Shown here: piece after piece, positions 32,973-42,469 of the stretch
How positions within the stretch are numbered: position 1 is the stretch's first letter
Layout of the letters: each line of letters starts with the position of its first letter
Origin: Streptomyces sp. C10-9-1
GTDB lineage: Bacteria > Actinomycetota > Actinomycetes > Streptomycetales > Streptomycetaceae
Direction: 5' to 3'
NCBI RefSeq assembly: GCF_024497955.1
Contig: NZ_JANHKP010000003.1
Location: 372,001-436,000 of the forward strand
Length of the DNA: 64,000 bases
Notes under the pieces: model-generated
What the model was told of the DNA's origin: nothing
What the model saw: the letters and a program-made list of their open reading frames with translations, nothing else
The model's database searches: none
Program-made: the position numbers and the translations under genes

Positions 32973-34426
32973 ACCGCTGCACCCGGCACGTGGCCGCGGT
33001 CTGCGCGCTGCTGCTGGCCGTGCTGCTGGTGAACGCGGCCCGTGTCCAGCTCGTGCCGGGCCCGCCCCTGCGGGACAACCCGGCCGACCTCAGGGACGAC
33101 ATCGCCCGGTGGAGCCTGCCGCGCGGGGACATCGTGGTGGACGGGCGTCCCGTGACGGGCTCCCGGGACACCGGGCGGAGGCTGCGCTACGAGCGGACCT
33201 ACCGCGACGGCGCCCTCTACGCGCCCGTCACCGGGTACGCGTCCCAGCGCTACGGCACCTCACTCGTCGAGAACCTCCAGGACGGCATCCTGGCGGGCAC
33301 CGACCCGCTGCTGTCGCCGCTCCCCCTGCTCGACGGCCTCGGCAGCCGGCGGCGGCCGGGCGGGCGGGTCGTCACCACCATCCGGGACGCCGCCCAGCGG
33401 GCCGCCTTCGAGGGGCTGGACGGCCGCCGCGGGGCGGTCGCCGCGATCGAGCCCGCGACCGGGCGGATCCTCGCACTGGTCAGCAGCCCCAGCTACGACC
33501 CGTCCGCCTTCTCGGGTGCGGGCGAGGCAGCCGCCGGGGCCTGGACCCGGCTCAACGGTGCGGCCGACCGCCCCCTGCTCAACCGGGCCATCCGGCAGAC
33601 CTATCCCCCCGGCTCCGCCTTCAAGATCGTGACGGCCGCGGCGGCGCTGGAGTCCGGGGTGGTGGAGGACGTCGACGCCCCGACCCGCACCCCTCACCCC
33701 TACCTGCTGCCCGGGACGGCCACCGTGCTCCCGGACGCGGCCGAGGGCTGCGAGGACGCCTCCCTCTCCTATGCCGTCCGCTGGTCGTGCAACACCGTCA
33801 TGGCCCGTCTCGGAGCACGCGTGGGCCTCGCGGACATGGTCGGGACGGCGGTGGCCTTCGGCTTCAACGACACCGGGCTGCGCATCCCCGCGGCGGTCGC
33901 CCGCTCCAACTTCGACACGGACATGTCCCCCGACCAGGTGGCCCTCTCCTCCATCGGGCAGTTCAACACCACGGCGACGCCCCTGCAGATGGCGATGGTC
34001 GCGTCCGCGGTCGCGTCCGGCGGCACCCTGCGCAGGCCGTACCTGGTCGAGGAAGCGACCCGCGCCGGCGGCGACCCGGTCGCCCACTACGGGCCGGGGG
34101 CGGGTCGGCAGGCGGTGAGTGCCGCGACCGCCGCCCGCCTGCGGGAGCTGATGGTGCGGGCGGTCGAGGACGGGACGGGCGGGCGGGCCGCGATCCCGGG
34201 GGCGGTCGTCGGCGGCAAGACGGGCACCGCCCAGCACGGGGTCGGCAACGCGGGCACGCCCTACGCCTGGTTCATCTCCTGGGCGCGGGCCGAGGACGCG
34301 CCGCAGCCGCAGGTGGCCGTGGCGGTGGTCGTCGAGGACGCCACCGGGGACCGCGCGGAGATCAGCGGAGGCGGCAGCGCCGCACCGGTCGCCCGCGCCG
34401 TGATGGAGGCCGTGCTCTCCGGCTGA
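32969..34426 (+). CDS. Class B penicillin-binding protein (PbpA-like transpeptidase)
   Basis: A 485-aa bPBP. An N-terminal membrane anchor (about 8-25) and short dimerisation domain are followed by the transpeptidase domain: SxxK as SAFK (Ser216, Lys219), SxN as SCN (273-275) and KTGTAQ (Lys417). It cross-links peptidoglycan with the SEDS partner encoded just upstream. GTG at 32969 overlaps the ftsW-like stop by 4 nt, which strongly supports a working pair. The pedestal region is shorter than in PBP2/FtsI. Confidence 0.93.
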   Translation: MNRCTRHVAAVCALLLAVLLVNAARVQLVPGPPLRDNPADLRDDIARWSLPRGDIVVDGRPVTGSRDTGRRLRYERTYRDGALYAPVTGYASQRYGTSLVENLQDGILAGTDPLLSPLPLLDGLGSRRRPGGRVVTTIRDAAQRAAFEGLDGRRGAVAAIEPATGRILALVSSPSYDPSAFSGAGEAAAGAWTRLNGAADRPLLNRAIRQTYPPGSAFKIVTAAAALESGVVEDVDAPTRTPHPYLLPGTATVLPDAAEGCEDASLSYAVRWSCNTVMARLGARVGLADMVGTAVAFGFNDTGLRIPAAVARSNFDTDMSPDQVALSSIGQFNTTATPLQMAMVASAVASGGTLRRPYLVEEATRAGGDPVAHYGPGAGRQAVSAATAARLRELMVRAVEDGTGGRAAIPGAVVGGKTGTAQHGVGNAGTPYAWFISWARAEDAPQPQVAVAVVVEDATGDRAEISGGGSAAPVARAVMEAVLSG

Positions 34427-34487
34427 GCCCGCGGGAGCCCCCAGCCCGGCTGCCCGGCACCGGGCAGACTGGGGCACGGGAGGGGAC

Positions 34488-35564
34488 ATGGAGGAGATCC
34501 GCAAGGCACTGGAGGAGATCGACCGGCAAGACGCCGGGCTGAGCGCCTTCGTCGAGGTGTACAGGGAGGCGGCCGCCGCCACGCGGCGGGACCCGCCCGG
34601 CGAACTCACCGGGGTGCCGCTCGCGGTCAAGGGCCGCTCGGGGCTCCGCGCGGACACCGCCGGGAGGCTGGTGGCCGCGGGGGCGGTGCCCGTGGGCGCC
34701 ACCGCCGTCCCCGGGCCCGGCACCCCCTGGCGCACCTGGGGACTCGGAGCCCATGGGCCGACCCGGAACCCGTGGCGGAGCGACCGCACCCCGGGGGGCT
34801 CCTCCGCCGGGGCCGCCGTCGCGGTGGCCACCGGCATGGCCGCCCTCGCGACCGGCGGCGACGGCGCGGGGTCCGTGCGCATCCCGGCGGCGTGGTGCGG
34901 GGTGTTCGGGTTGAAGACCAGCAACGGGCTGCTTCCCTCCCCCGACCCCACCGGGCTCGCGGCCCCCGGGCTACTGGCCCGGACGGCGGCCGATGCCCTG
35001 GCCGCGCTGCACTGCCTGCTCGGCGCTCCGGGTGCCCCGGGGCCCGCGACGGTCCCGGGCCCCGGGGCGCCGCTGCGGGCGGTGTGGTCGGCGGACCTGG
35101 GATTCGCCGACGGGGTCGACCCCGGAGTCCTCGCGGTCGCGGAGGCCGCCGTGGGGCGCCTGGAGTCGGCGGGCGTCCTGGCCACCACCGGCGCGGACCC
35201 GGTGCTGGCGGACCCGGCGGACGCCTGGCGGGCGGTGCGCGGGGGCCGCCCGGAGGAGGCACGCACCGTACGGGAGGGCAACGACCGTGTCCTGGACACC
35301 CTGTTCGACTCGGCGGAGGTCCTGGTGACCCCCACCACGCCCAACCGGCCGCACGGCCACGACGGCCCCGGACCGGACCGCTACTCCACGGCTCTCACCT
35401 GGGCCTTCAACCTCAGCGGCCATCCCGCGGCCAGCATCCCGGCGGGCTTCACCCCGGACGGCTGCCCGGTCGGCCTCCAACTCGTCGCGCCCAGGGGGTC
35501 GGACGTCTCACTGGTCGGGAGATCCGTTGCGCTGCAACGGGTGCTGACTACGCTGCGCCCATGA
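34488..35564 (+). CDS. Amidase-signature family protein (short form)
   Basis: A 358-aa protein; typical amidases are 450-500 aa, so internal segments are missing. The catalytic triad is intact: Lys48 in GVPLAVKGR, cis-Ser in GGSSAG (103-108) and nucleophile Ser129 in [15 protein letters not shown]. The C-terminal [24 protein letters not shown] is the usual amidase tail. It hydrolyses an amide, substrate unknown. It is followed by a DUF3291-type gene overlapping by 4 nt. Confidence 0.85.
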   Translation: MEEIRKALEEIDRQDAGLSAFVEVYREAAAATRRDPPGELTGVPLAVKGRSGLRADTAGRLVAAGAVPVGATAVPGPGTPWRTWGLGAHGPTRNPWRSDRTPGGSSAGAAVAVATGMAALATGGDGAGSVRIPAAWCGVFGLKTSNGLLPSPDPTGLAAPGLLARTAADALAALHCLLGAPGAPGPATVPGPGAPLRAVWSADLGFADGVDPGVLAVAEAAVGRLESAGVLATTGADPVLADPADAWRAVRGGRPEEARTVREGNDRVLDTLFDSAEVLVTPTTPNRPHGHDGPGPDRYSTALTWAFNLSGHPAASIPAGFTPDGCPVGLQLVAPRGSDVSLVGRSVALQRVLTTLRP

Positions 35565-36079
35565 CCTCCTACGAACTCGCGCAGGTGAACATAGCCCGGC
35601 TCAAGCACCCCCTGGACTCCCCGGAGCTGAAGGACTTCGTCGACAACCTGGAACCGGTGAACGCGGTCGCCGAGGCATCCGACGGCTTCGTGTGGCGTCT
35701 GAAGGGCGAGACGGGCGACGCCACCGAGGTGCGCGTGTTCGACGACCCCTCGATCATCGTGAACCTGTCGGTGTGGCGGGACCCGAACGCCCTGACCGCG
35801 TTCATGTACCAGGGCATGCACCGGGAACTGCTCGCCCGGCGCTTCGAGTTCTTCGAGCGCGTCAGGGAGGCCATGACCGCACTGTGGTGGGTGCCCGCAG
35901 GGCACCGGCCCTCCGCGGCGGAGGCCGAGGAGCGGCTGCGGCACCTGAGGGAGCACGGGCCGACGGAGCGGGCGTTCACCCTGCGCACCTCGTTCCCGCC
36001 GCCCCCGGCCGGCGCGGAGCGGTCCGGGGACGGCTCCGCGCCGGAGGGCGAACGGGCCGGGGCGGCGGCCTCCGGCTGA
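35561..36079 (+). CDS. DUF3291 domain protein
   Basis: A 172-aa protein. Residues 1-140 ([44 protein letters not shown] to the TALWWVP segment) match the monooxygenase-like DUF3291 family of dimeric alpha-beta barrel proteins. The tail is low complexity. The start overlaps the amidase stop (ATGA at 35561-35564), so the two are coupled. Function unknown. Confidence 0.8.
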   Translation: MTSYELAQVNIARLKHPLDSPELKDFVDNLEPVNAVAEASDGFVWRLKGETGDATEVRVFDDPSIIVNLSVWRDPNALTAFMYQGMHRELLARRFEFFERVREAMTALWWVPAGHRPSAAEAEERLRHLREHGPTERAFTLRTSFPPPPAGAERSGDGSAPEGERAGAAASG

Positions 36080-36187
36080 CCGCGCCCGCGCGGGGCGCGG
36101 CACCCTCCGCGGGTTCCCGCACGCGGTCCCCGCGGGGTGCCGGTGCGCCCCGCCGGGACCGGCGGGGCGCACGGGAGCCGGGGTGCG

Positions 36188-37303
36188 CTACGCCGTCCCG
36201 TCCGCGCCGCCCTCGGCGATCGCGGTCGCCACCTCGGCGACGCGCTCGCGCTCCTCGGCGCCGAAGCGCTCGCGGTCGAGCCGGTCGGCCATCTCCTCGT
36301 CCTGGGTCATCAGCAGGTCCAGGTTGGCGTCCCCGAGGTCGAAGACGCCCATGTCCAGATACGCCTTCTGCAGGCGCTCGCCCCACAGCCCGATGTCCTT
36401 CACACAGGGCACGATCCGGCTGAAGAGCAGCTTGCGGAAGAGGTGCAGGAACTCCGACTGCTCGGTGTACTCCTCCGCCTCCTTCCGCGGCACGCCGAAG
36501 TTCTCCAGGACCTCCAGTCCGCGGAGCCGGTCGCGCATCAGATAGCAGCCCTCGATGACGAACTCCTCGCGCTCGCGGCGTTCGGCGTCGGTGAGCCCCC
36601 GGTAGTAGTCGCGCAGCGCCATGCGGCCGAAGGCCACGTGGCGGGCCTCGTCCTGCATGACGTAGGTCAGGATCTGACGCGGGAGCGGCTTGGTCGTGGT
36701 GTCGCGGATCATCCCGAAGGCGGCGAGGGCCAGCCCTTCGATGAGGACCTGCATGCCGAGGTAGGGCATGTCCCAGCGGGAGTCGCGCAGGGTGTCGCCG
36801 AGCAGGGCCCGGAGGTTGTCGTTGATCGGGTACAGCATGCCGATCTTCTCGTGCAGGAAGCGCCCGTAGATCTCGGCGTGGCGGGCCTCGTCCATGGTCT
36901 GGGTGGCCGAGTAGAACTTGGCGTCGAGGTCCGGGACGGACTCGACGATCCGCGCGGCGCACACCATCGCGCCCTGCTCGCCGTGGAGGAACTGGCTGAA
37001 CTGCCAGGAGGTGTAGTGCTTGCGCAGCTCGCCCCGGTCCCGTTCGGTCAGACGAGCCCAGTGGCGGGTGTTGTGCAGGGGCAGCACCTCGTCGGGGGTG
37101 CCCAGCGGGTCCGTCGGGTCGACCTCCAGCTCCCAGTCGATGCGCTTGGCGCCGTCCCACTGCTTGTCCTTGCCCTTCTGGTAAAGGGCGAGGAGGCGGT
37201 CACGGCCGTCGTCGTACTCCCAGCTGAACCGGGCTGCCCCGTCGGCGGGCACCTGCCAGAGCAGGGAGTCGGGCGGGGTGGTGTAGCGGTCCTGTGTCGA
37301 CAC
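36188..37303 (-). CDS. Ferritin-like / ribonucleotide reductase R2-like di-iron protein
   Basis: A 371-aa helical protein with a di-iron four-helix bundle: GEQGAMVCAARIVES (about 107-121), DEARHAEIYGRFL (about 137-149), then E in VLIEGLALAAFG (about 187-198) and DEARHVAFGRMALRDYY (about 217-233). This is the pair of ExxH-like metal motifs of R2-like oxidases. No tyrosyl-radical function can be inferred. GTG at 37301-37303 has AAGGAG 8 bases upstream. It is divergent from the AurF-like di-iron gene with 189 bp between. Confidence 0.85.
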   Translation of the reverse strand: MSTQDRYTTPPDSLLWQVPADGAARFSWEYDDGRDRLLALYQKGKDKQWDGAKRIDWELEVDPTDPLGTPDEVLPLHNTRHWARLTERDRGELRKHYTSWQFSQFLHGEQGAMVCAARIVESVPDLDAKFYSATQTMDEARHAEIYGRFLHEKIGMLYPINDNLRALLGDTLRDSRWDMPYLGMQVLIEGLALAAFGMIRDTTTKPLPRQILTYVMQDEARHVAFGRMALRDYYRGLTDAERREREEFVIEGCYLMRDRLRGLEVLENFGVPRKEAEEYTEQSEFLHLFRKLLFSRIVPCVKDIGLWGERLQKAYLDMGVFDLGDANLDLLMTQDEEMADRLDRERFGAEERERVAEVATAIAEGGADGTA

Positions 37304-37492
37304 CGGGCGGCTCCTTCGCCTCACGATCCGTTGCGCGTTCCCTTACGTGCTCACCGCTGTGCAATTACCTGTGGGCAGCGTCACACGGGGGTAGACGGTC
37401 AGTCAACAAGTCGTGCGGAAGGGATTGACGAGCCTGCTGACAGGGAGTCTCATAACTCCCGGACCCGGTAGCCCAGTGACGAGGTGCCCGCC

Positions 37493-38428
37493 ATGACCCC
37501 CCTCAGCACCCGCGGCGCAGAGCCGCTCCGCGACGCCCTCGGCCTCCTCCGGGACCGGGAGCAGGTCGCCGCCCGCCTGCTCGAGTCCTCCGCGAGGCAC
37601 TCCTTCGACCCGGACCGGGAACTCGATTGGGAGGCCCCGGCGGAGGACGGCAAGTGGTTCTGGCCCCCCGAGCTCGTCTCCCTGTACGACACCCCGATGT
37701 GGCGGCGGATGTCCGAGGAGCAGCGCCGGGACCTCGCGCGCCACGAGGCCGCCTCGCTGGCCTCGCTGGGCATCTGGTTCGAGGTCATCCTGATGCAGCT
37801 GCTGGTCCGCCACATCTACGACAAGTCGCTGACCAGCAACCACGTCCGCTACGCCCTGACGGAGATCGCCGACGAGTGCCGCCACTCGATGATGTTCGCC
37901 CGGCTGATCAAGAAGGGAGGGACCCCCGAGTACCCCGTCCCCCGCGTCTACCACAACCTCGCCCGGGTGCTGAAGACGGTGTCCACCACGCCGGGTTCCT
38001 TCGCCGCCACGCTGCTCGGCGAGGAGATCCTGGACTGGATGCAACGGCTGACCTTCCCCGACGAGCGGGTGCAGACGCTGGTGCGCGGGGTGACCCGCAT
38101 CCATGTGGTGGAGGAGGCCCGCCATGTGCGCTACGCCCGCGAGGAGCTGCGCCGCCAGATGGCGACCGCACCCCGCTGGGAGCGTGAGTTCACCCGGCTG
38201 AGCTGCGGGGAGGCGGCCAGGGTGTTCTCCGTGTGCTTCGTGAACCCCCGGGTCTACGACAACGTGGGCCTCGACCGGCGCCAGGCCGTCGCCCAGGTGA
38301 GGGCGAGCGGCCACCGGCGCGAGGTGATGCAGACCGGGGCCCGCAGGCTGACCGACTTCCTGGACGACGTCGGCCTGCTGCGCGGTCCCGGGCGCAGGCT
38401 CTGGAAGAGCTCGGGCCTCCTCGCCTGA
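37493..38428 (+). CDS. AurF-like di-iron oxygenase (PABA N-oxygenase family)
   Basis: A 311-aa protein with the AurF layout: EVILMQLLVRHIYDKSL (about 99-115), DECRHSMMFARLIKKG (about 130-145), a central EEILDWMQ (about 184-191) and EEARHVRYAREELRRQM (about 213-229), the glutamate/histidine set of AurF-type arylamine N-oxygenases. The substrate is unknown. ATG at 37493 is chosen (GAGG upstream); GTG at 37484 is the alternative. It is divergent from the R2-like gene and followed by a TetR regulator, so the three probably form a unit. Confidence 0.85.
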   Translation: MTPLSTRGAEPLRDALGLLRDREQVAARLLESSARHSFDPDRELDWEAPAEDGKWFWPPELVSLYDTPMWRRMSEEQRRDLARHEAASLASLGIWFEVILMQLLVRHIYDKSLTSNHVRYALTEIADECRHSMMFARLIKKGGTPEYPVPRVYHNLARVLKTVSTTPGSFAATLLGEEILDWMQRLTFPDERVQTLVRGVTRIHVVEEARHVRYAREELRRQMATAPRWEREFTRLSCGEAARVFSVCFVNPRVYDNVGLDRRQAVAQVRASGHRREVMQTGARRLTDFLDDVGLLRGPGRRLWKSSGLLA

Positions 38429-38466
38429 CGAGCGGTGGGCGCGGGCACGGCGGCTACCCTGCGGGC

Positions 38467-39195
38467 ATGACCAGTCCCGCATCGGCCACCCCCGCGTACC
38501 GCAGGCTCAGTGTCGAGGAGCGCCGTGCCCAGCTCCTCGCGGCGGCCCTCGGCCTGTTCGCCCACCGGCCGCCCGAGGAGGTCTCCCTCGACGACGTGGC
38601 CGAGGCGGCGGGCGTCTCCCGGCCGCTCGTCTACCGCTACTTCGCCGGCGGCAAGCAGCAGCTCTACGAGGCGGCCCTGCGCTCGGCGGCCGAGGAGCTG
38701 GAAGGGTGCTTCGCCGAGCCCGCCGACGGGCCCCCCACCGACCGGGTCGCCCGCGTCCTCGACCGCTACCTGCGCTTCGTCGACCAGCACGACACCGGGT
38801 TCACCGCCCTGATGCGCGGGGGCAGCGTCGCGGAGACCTCGCGGACCACCGCGATCGTGGACGGGGTCCGCCGGGCGGCGGCGGAGCAGATCCTGCGCCA
38901 CCTCGGCGTGACCCGCCCGGGGCCGCGCCTGGGCATGATGGTCCGCACCTGGATCGCCGCGGTGGAGGCCGCGTCGCTGATCTGGATCGACGAGGGCAAG
39001 CACCCCGGGGCGGACGACCTGCGCGACTGGCTCGTGGAACACCTGGTCGGCCTGCTGGGCGTCACCGCGGCCGGCGACGAGGAGACCGCGCGGGCCGTCG
39101 CCCGCCTGCTGCGGCAGGAGCAGCGGGGCGGTCGCATCGGGAGCCTGGCCGAGCGGCTGGGCCCCGTGGTGGGCGGCGCGGCCCACCTGCTGTGA
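38467..39195 (+). CDS. TetR/AcrR family regulator
   Basis: A 242-aa repressor. HTH at about residues 16-62 (RRAQLLAAALGLFAHRPPEEVSLDDVAEAAGVSRPLVYRYFAGGKQQLYEAAL). The C-terminal domain (about 85-200) resembles TetR_C_13-type ligand domains (RYLRFVDQHDTGFTALMRGG). It lies 38 bp after the AurF-like gene on the same strand and is probably its regulator or coexpressed with it. The operator was not identified. Confidence 0.9.
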   Translation: MTSPASATPAYRRLSVEERRAQLLAAALGLFAHRPPEEVSLDDVAEAAGVSRPLVYRYFAGGKQQLYEAALRSAAEELEGCFAEPADGPPTDRVARVLDRYLRFVDQHDTGFTALMRGGSVAETSRTTAIVDGVRRAAAEQILRHLGVTRPGPRLGMMVRTWIAAVEAASLIWIDEGKHPGADDLRDWLVEHLVGLLGVTAAGDEETARAVARLLRQEQRGGRIGSLAERLGPVVGGAAHLL

Positions 39196-39205
39196 CACTG
39201 TCCGG

Positions 39206-39481
39206 GTGAGAAGCGAGAACACGCACTTCAGCGGCGGCCCGCTCGACGGGCGCGTCCTGCCCGTCCTGGTCGGGCCCACCGGACACCCGCCGAAGTGGTA
39301 CCGGATCCCCGTCCCGAACGACGACGGCGCCCCCGACACGGTGCACGTCTACCGCCGCGTGCCCGCGGGGTACAGCAAGCGGCTCCACCTGCAGCAGGGC
39401 TGGAGGTACGAGTACGCCCCCGGGGGCGTGGAGCGGCGGGAGATCCGCTGGCCCTGGTCGAAGCCGAAGGACCCCGGGTAG
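39206..39481 (+). CDS. Small conserved protein of unknown function
   Basis: A 91-aa protein with a GTG start at 39206, 10 bp after the TetR stop. It is beta-rich (HFSGGPLDGRVLPVLVG, WYRIPVPN, HVYRRVPAG, WRYEYAPGG). The opening FSGGPLDGRVLPV is recalled in several small Streptomyces proteins without function. No signal peptide or membrane segment. Confidence 0.7.
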   Translation: MRSENTHFSGGPLDGRVLPVLVGPTGHPPKWYRIPVPNDDGAPDTVHVYRRVPAGYSKRLHLQQGWRYEYAPGGVERREIRWPWSKPKDPG

Positions 39482-39613
39482 GGCCCGCGGCGGCCGCCTG
39501 ACGGCACCTCCCGGGCGGTGCCGACCGCGGCCCGTCCGGGCCCGCACCGCTCCGCTGCCACCTCCCGGTGGCGCCCGGGAACGCGGCCGCGGGCGGGCGC
39601 GGATCGGGGCCCG

Positions 39614-40849
39614 TCAGGCTCCGGCGACCGAGGCCAGGTAGGCGGCGGTCTTCTCCGGGTCGTAGAAGAACTCCTCGAAGTCCGCCGGGTCGTTGAAGCC
39701 GTTCGCGAAGCGGTCGGCGACGGGCTGGTGGGCACCGGCGGCGCCGATCAGGCCGAGCACGTGCTCCGGCGGCACACCGAGCATCGCGTTGGTCCACTTG
39801 GTCACGTGCCGCGCCGTGTCCCAGTAGCGGTCGAACGTGCCGCGCATCCACTCCTCGTCGAAGGGCCGGTCGCCGTGCGCGGTGATGGAGTCCAGGTAGG
39901 AGGCGGCGCACTTGGAGGCCGAGTTGGAGCCCTGCCCGGTGATCGGGTCGTTCGCCACCACGACGTCGGCCACACCGAGCACCAGGCCGCCGCCGGGCAG
40001 CCGGCCCACGGGCCTGCGCACGGTGGGGGCGTAGCGGCCGGCGAGGGTGCCGCCCGCGTCGGTGAGTTCGACCCGGGTGGCGCGCGCGTACTCCCAGGGG
40101 GTGTACTTCTCCATCAGCTCCAGGGTCAGCGACAGGTGCTCGGCCGGGTCCCGGACGCCCCGGAAGACGTCCAGCGGGCCGCCGGGGACGCCTTCCCAGA
40201 AGAGGATGTCGGCGCGCCCGGAGGTGGTGAGGGTGGGCATCACGAAGAGCTCCCCGACGCCCGGCACCAGGTTGCAGCGCACCGCGTCGTAGTCCGGGTG
40301 CTCCGGGCGGGGCCCGAGGCCGTGCACGTAGGAGACGGCCAGGGCGCGCTGCGGTTCTGCGTAGGGGGAGCGGTCGGCGTCCCTCTCGAAGAGGGAGACC
40401 AGCTCGCCCTTGCCCGCCGAGACGAGGACCAGGTCGTAGGCGCGGGAGAAGTAGTCGAGGTCGGAGACGGCGGCGCCGTGGATGACGAGCTGCCCGCCGC
40501 GCTGGGCGAAGGCCTCCATCCAGCCGGCCATCTTGACGCGCTGGTCCACGGACTGGGCGTACCCGCCGAGGCGGCCGACCCAGTCGACGGCGCGCCCGCC
40601 GTCGGGCCCCGCGACGGACACGCCGAGGCCCTCGATGCGGGGCGCCTGGGACTCCCAGAAGTTGATCCCCAGGTCGCGCTCGTGCTGGAGCGCCGTGTGG
40701 AACATGCACTGGGTCGACATCACGCGGCCGGACCGGATCTCGTCGGCCGTGCGGTTGGACATCAGGGTGACCTCGTAGCCCTGGGACTGGAGGCCGAGCG
40801 CGAGCTGGAGACCGGACTGCCCGGCTCCGACGATGAGTATCTTCCGCAT
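39614..40849 (-). CDS. Styrene/indole monooxygenase-type flavoprotein (StyA-like)
   Basis: A 411-aa FAD monooxygenase of the StyA group: dinucleotide motif ILIVGAGQSG (4-13), SGRVMSTQCMFHTALQHERDLGINFWE (about 40-66) and the C-terminal LVLGVADVVVANDPITGQGSNSASKCAASYL (about 295-325) are diagnostic. These enzymes take reduced flavin from a separate reductase; none is encoded here. The gene follows cvnD by 27 bp on the same strand, so it is probably an added fifth gene of the conservon operon. Cytochrome P450 is the known fifth gene in some conservons; a StyA-like enzyme in that place is less usual. Confidence 0.88.
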   Translation of the reverse strand: MRKILIVGAGQSGLQLALGLQSQGYEVTLMSNRTADEIRSGRVMSTQCMFHTALQHERDLGINFWESQAPRIEGLGVSVAGPDGGRAVDWVGRLGGYAQSVDQRVKMAGWMEAFAQRGGQLVIHGAAVSDLDYFSRAYDLVLVSAGKGELVSLFERDADRSPYAEPQRALAVSYVHGLGPRPEHPDYDAVRCNLVPGVGELFVMPTLTTSGRADILFWEGVPGGPLDVFRGVRDPAEHLSLTLELMEKYTPWEYARATRVELTDAGGTLAGRYAPTVRRPVGRLPGGGLVLGVADVVVANDPITGQGSNSASKCAASYLDSITAHGDRPFDEEWMRGTFDRYWDTARHVTKWTNAMLGVPPEHVLGLIGAAGAHQPVADRFANGFNDPADFEEFFYDPEKTAAYLASVAGA

Positions 40850-40876
40850 GGCGGTGCTCCGTTGGGGTTCGGGAGG

Positions 40877-41590
40877 CTATTCGGGGGTTGCTTCGAGGGC
40901 GTGGCCGACGAGTGCGAGGAGCGCGTCCACGACCGCCGCCCTGTCGCGTGCGTCCATGATCACCACGGGGACGCGGGACGGGACCGTCAGGGCCTCCCGT
41001 ACGTCCTCGGCCTCGTAGGCGGGAGTCCCCTCGAAGTGGTTGACGGCCACGACGTACGGCAGTCCGCAGCTCTCGAAGTAGTCGAGCGCGGGGAAGCAGT
41101 CGGGCAGCCGCCGGGTGTCCGCGAGGACGACCGCCCCGATGGCCCCGCGCACGAGGTCGTCCCACATGAACCAGAAGCGCTGCTGCCCGGGGGTGCCGAA
41201 GACGTAGAGCACCAGGTCGTCGTCGAGCGTGATCCGGCCGAAGTCCATGGCCACGGTGGTGGTGACCTTGTCCGGGGTGGCCGACAGGTCGTCGGTCTCC
41301 TCGCTGGCCCGGGTCATCAGGGCCTCGGTCCGGAGCGGGGTGATCTCCGAGACGGCGCCGACGAAGGTGGTCTTGCCGACGCCGAAGCCGCCCGCCACCA
41401 CCACCTTCACCGCCGTGGGGGCGCGGGTGGTGTCGAGCTGCCAGGCCTGGAGTTCCTCTTCGGGCTCCGGTACGGGCGCGGCCGCTCCCCCGGGATGCTC
41501 CCGGGCCGCGCCGGGCGCGGGCGCCTCCGGAGCGGGACCGGAGCCGCCCTGCGGGCGGGCGGGGAGCGTGTCAGAGGCGGCGGAGTCCAC
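40877..41590 (-). CDS. cvnD: Conservon GTPase CvnD
   Basis: A 237-aa small GTPase-like protein. A Pro/Ala-rich leader (1-45) is followed by Walker A VVVAGGFGVGKTTF (about 63-76), switch-like TTTVAMDFGRI, FGTPGQQRFWFMWDDLVRG (G3 DxxG counterpart degenerate) and VVAVNHFEG (the NKxD counterpart degenerate). Conservon GTPases signal with CvnA-C at the membrane. GTG at 41588-41590 overlaps the cvnC end by 20 bp. Confidence 0.92.
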   Translation of the reverse strand: MDSAASDTLPARPQGGSGPAPEAPAPGAAREHPGGAAAPVPEPEEELQAWQLDTTRAPTAVKVVVAGGFGVGKTTFVGAVSEITPLRTEALMTRASEETDDLSATPDKVTTTVAMDFGRITLDDDLVLYVFGTPGQQRFWFMWDDLVRGAIGAVVLADTRRLPDCFPALDYFESCGLPYVVAVNHFEGTPAYEAEDVREALTVPSRVPVVIMDARDRAAVVDALLALVGHALEATPE

Positions 41591-41984
41591 TCAGCACCCT
41601 TTCGAGCAGTGCGCGGTCGGGCTGGCCGGTGCCGTGACCGGTGCCGTACACACGGATCTTTCCCTGGTCGGCGAGGTCGCTCAGCAGCACCCGGACGACG
41701 CCCAGCGGGATCTTCAGCAGCGCCGAGATCTCGGCGACGGTGCGCATCCGGCGGCAGAGCTCGACGATGGCGCGGAGTTCCGGCATCACCCGGGCGGCGA
41801 GGGTGGGGCCGCCCTTCGGCTCCCGCCGCTCCGCGGGCGCGTCGAGCGCGGCGACGAAGGTCTCCACCAGCAGGACGTGGCCGAAGCGGGTGCGTCCGCC
41901 GGTCAGCGAGTAGGGGCGCACGCGTGCGGGGCGGCGGCCCTGGCCGCGCACGGGCAGCTTCGGGGACGAGGCGGCGGCGCTCAC
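41571..41984 (-). CDS. cvnC: Conservon protein CvnC (DUF742)
   Basis: A 137-aa winged-helix-like DUF742 protein: RVRPYSLTGGRTR, ELRAIVELCRRMRTVAEISALLKIPLGVVRVLLSDLADQGKIRVY. It bridges the roadblock and GTPase components in conservons. GTG at 41982-41984 overlaps the cvnB stop by 4 nt (GTGA), and its end overlaps cvnD by 20 bp, so the operon is tightly coupled. Confidence 0.92.
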   Translation of the reverse strand: MSAAASSPKLPVRGQGRRPARVRPYSLTGGRTRFGHVLLVETFVAALDAPAERREPKGGPTLAARVMPELRAIVELCRRMRTVAEISALLKIPLGVVRVLLSDLADQGKIRVYGTGHGTGQPDRALLERVLSGLRRL

Positions 41985-42469
41985 CGGGGGCTCTCCAGCG
42001 ACTTGCGCAGCTCGCTGCGGACCTCGGGGGTGAGCACATGGCCGGCGCGGCCGACGAACAGCCCCATGTGGTAGGCGACGACGCTCATGTCGCTGTCCGG
42101 CGCGGCGTGGACGCCGAGCAGGGAGCCGTCGCTGATGGACATCACCAGGACGCTGCAGTCCTCCATGGTGATCATGGTCTGCTTGACGCCGCCGCCGTCC
42201 ATCAGCCCGGCGGCGCCGACGGTGAGGCTGCCGATGCCGGAGACGATGGTGGCAAGGTCGGCGCTGGATCCGCGGGGGCTCTGCGGGCGCGGGGCGGGGC
42301 CGTCCGCCGCGCCCTCCTCCGGGGCGGTGTCGGAGGAGAGCAGCAGCAGACCGTCGGACGACACGACGGCCACCGAGCGGACTCCTGGCACCTCCTCCAC
42401 CAGATTGCCCAACAACCACTGCAGATTGCGGGCTTCGCTGCTCAGCCCGAAAGTGCCGGTCGCAGTCAC
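41981..42469 (-). CDS. cvnB: Conservon protein CvnB (roadblock/LC7)
   Basis: A 162-aa roadblock/LC7 domain protein: ARNLQWLLGNLVEEVPGVRSVAVVSSDGLLLLSS (about 13-46), GGVKQTMITMEDCSVLVMSISDGSLLGVHA and SDMSVVAYHMGLFVGRAGHVLTPEVR. The family regulates small GTPases, here CvnD. An acidic/Gly-Pro insert of about 25 residues lies after the first strand. GTG at 42467-42469 overlaps the cvnA stop by 4 nt. Confidence 0.92.
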   Translation of the reverse strand: MTATGTFGLSSEARNLQWLLGNLVEEVPGVRSVAVVSSDGLLLLSSDTAPEEGAADGPAPRPQSPRGSSADLATIVSGIGSLTVGAAGLMDGGGVKQTMITMEDCSVLVMSISDGSLLGVHAAPDSDMSVVAYHMGLFVGRAGHVLTPEVRSELRKSLESPR

